NCBI GenBank assembly: GCA_014378225.1
Contig: JACMOA010000307.1
Coordinates: 1-6,414, forward strand
DNA length: 6,414 nucleotides
From: Deinococcales bacterium
GTDB lineage: Bacteria > Deinococcota > Deinococci > Deinococcales > Deinococcaceae
Direction: 5' to 3'
Under the pieces are notes generated by a model. The model saw nothing but the letters and a program-made list of their open reading frames with translations, made no database searches and had not been told where the DNA came from. A program made the position numbers and the translations under genes. Positions 5,658-6,414 of this stretch are shown in pieces (positions within the stretch are counted from its first letter, which is position 1; each line of letters begins with the position of its first letter).

Positions 5658-6414
5658 TCAGATTTGCGAGGTGGGGAAAGCGGCGTGACGTAAATGGTCA
5701 AAGGAGAGAGGAGAGCGACGAGAGTAACGTCTTGCTCGCAAAGAAGCCATACCCCTAGCACCGGGTCGAGACCAATGTTGTCCTGAACGCTTCATCCGAT
5801 GTCCAATCACACTTTTGTTGATGCCTTCTATTTGACCACTTCCGATCGGCCAGTTGCGAGAAAGAAACGTGGGATAATCCGTGTGTGGTAAGCGAGCCTG
5901 TAGATAGGCAAGCGCACCTGTGGCCTCCTCACTCCAGGTTTGGCGTTTGGAAGGCAAAGGCAGATAAGTCTCGAGCCACTCATGAACATTGATTTTTCCC
6001 CTAAGTAACTGTTTGCGTTCAGTCGAGCGCTGAGTTTCGGTCCACTTAGAGGCCTGCATCACCACGTCGAGATAGTGACTGGCATGGAAAACATCGAGCA
6101 CCAGCGGGAGGTTTTGTAGTTCAGCAATACGCGCAATCCACGGTGCACCATCACCAACCAAGACCACGGTGTCATTCTGACGTACTCCCGCTTGCCGCAG
6201 TAATCCGGCTACCGGGTCACAAAAGTCTTCAGCAGACTCTACAGTGCTATACAGCGTGCGTTCTCGAGGGGCATTCTGTGGATACACACACGCCGTCTTA
6301 ATTTCTACTCCTGGACATTTCCCGTCCTGGGCTTGTCCCAAGACAAAGCACCCATCCATTTGCAGCACCATCACTCGCCCTTCTCCTTCAGAGGAGGTTA
6401 GCTCGAGTGGAGCG
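5658..6414 (-). CDS. Transposase C-terminal part, ISKra4-like (5' partial)
   Basis: DDE-type transposase fragment. The frame is open to the window edge with about 13 further codons before GTG at 6374, so the N-terminal part lies outside. Numbering from that GTG: QMDG near the start gives Asp7; VGDGAPWI (Asp75) is followed by LDVFHASHYL (Asp94); the C-terminal block WPIGSGQIEGINK contains Glu183 and continues with VIGHRMKRSGQHW. The order 'DG - D.FHA..YL - IGSG..E..NK - RMKRSG..W' is what I associate with ISKra4-family transposases. The acidic triad is probably Asp7, Asp75 or Asp94, and Glu183. No internal stop or frameshift is seen within the visible part, so the protein may be intact. It points toward galT, the same strand as the gal genes, and its IS end must lie between 5440 and 5657. 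Family level is from memory of motifs only. Confidence 0.8.
   Translation of the reverse strand, partial: APLELTSSEGEGRVMVLQMDGCFVLGQAQDGKCPGVEIKTACVYPQNAPRERTLYSTVESAEDFCDPVAGLLRQAGVRQNDTVVLVGDGAPWIARIAELQNLPLVLDVFHASHYLDVVMQASKWTETQRSTERKQLLRGKINVHEWLETYLPLPSKRQTWSEEATGALAYLQARLPHTDYPTFLSRNWPIGSGQIEGINKSVIGHRMKRSGQHWSRPGARGMASLRARRYSRRSPLSFDHLRHAAFPTSQI

Noticed and set aside
5658..6374. Transposase as a decayed pseudogene
   Set aside because: The visible part keeps the expected acidic residues and the C-terminal RMKRSG block without stops or shifts, and the frame runs on past the window edge. Nothing seen shows decay.
5630..6414. A complete IS annotated as a mobile element with terminal repeats
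   Set aside because: Only one side is in the window and I cannot match an inverted terminal repeat or a target duplication, so boundaries would be guesswork.

Overview
The window is a mid-GC bacterial segment (roughly mid-50s % GC by eye). It carries a sensor kinase, two small paralogous lipoproteins, the galactose genes galT and galK, and part of an insertion-sequence transposase. Its most striking property is genome-style rather than gene-specific. The hexamer CTCGAG occurs 46 times by my count in 6.4 kb, against about 2 expected from base composition, in genes and spacers alike. Motif-rich DNA, the GalT type and the GalK type would fit the Deinococcus/Meiothermus group, but that placement is an inference and no marker gene is present to fix it.

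Layout. On the + strand, 1-1746 is the 3' part of a membrane-bound NarX/LiaS-like histidine kinase (membrane segments, two GAF-like regions, HisKA_3, HATPase). It is closed by a perfect bidirectional hairpin terminator at 1779-1806. Everything after that is on the - strand. Two lipoprotein genes (1820-2221 and 2336-2752) are tandem paralogs separated by a very AT-rich spacer with a long palindrome. Then come galK (2880-3947) and galT (4261 to about 5355), transcribed galT to galK. A C-terminal transposase fragment (5658-6414, open at the window edge, ISKra4-like) follows upstream of galT.

The galT and galK products catalyse the first two Leloir steps: GalK phosphorylates galactose, and GalT exchanges galactose-1-phosphate with UDP-glucose. 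No epimerase, mutarotase, transporter or galactose regulator is visible. The two genes are not tightly coupled. The 313-bp gap between them holds an unusual element bounded by a perfect 11-bp inverted repeat (3977-3987 / 4224-4234). Inside it are a second imperfect inverted repeat, four same-strand copies of a 13-bp core and two adjacent 29-nt hairpins. The hairpin stems differ by two compensating base-pair changes. This is the best candidate for something undescribed: a MITE/REP-like element or a structured RNA in the gal transcript.

Upstream of galT lie an 18-bp tandem duplication, a 20-bp palindrome containing a -10-like box, and two further palindromes next to the transposase gene. These could be control sites or an IS end. 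The GalT protein also appears to lack three of the four ligands of the structural zinc site known from the E. coli enzyme.
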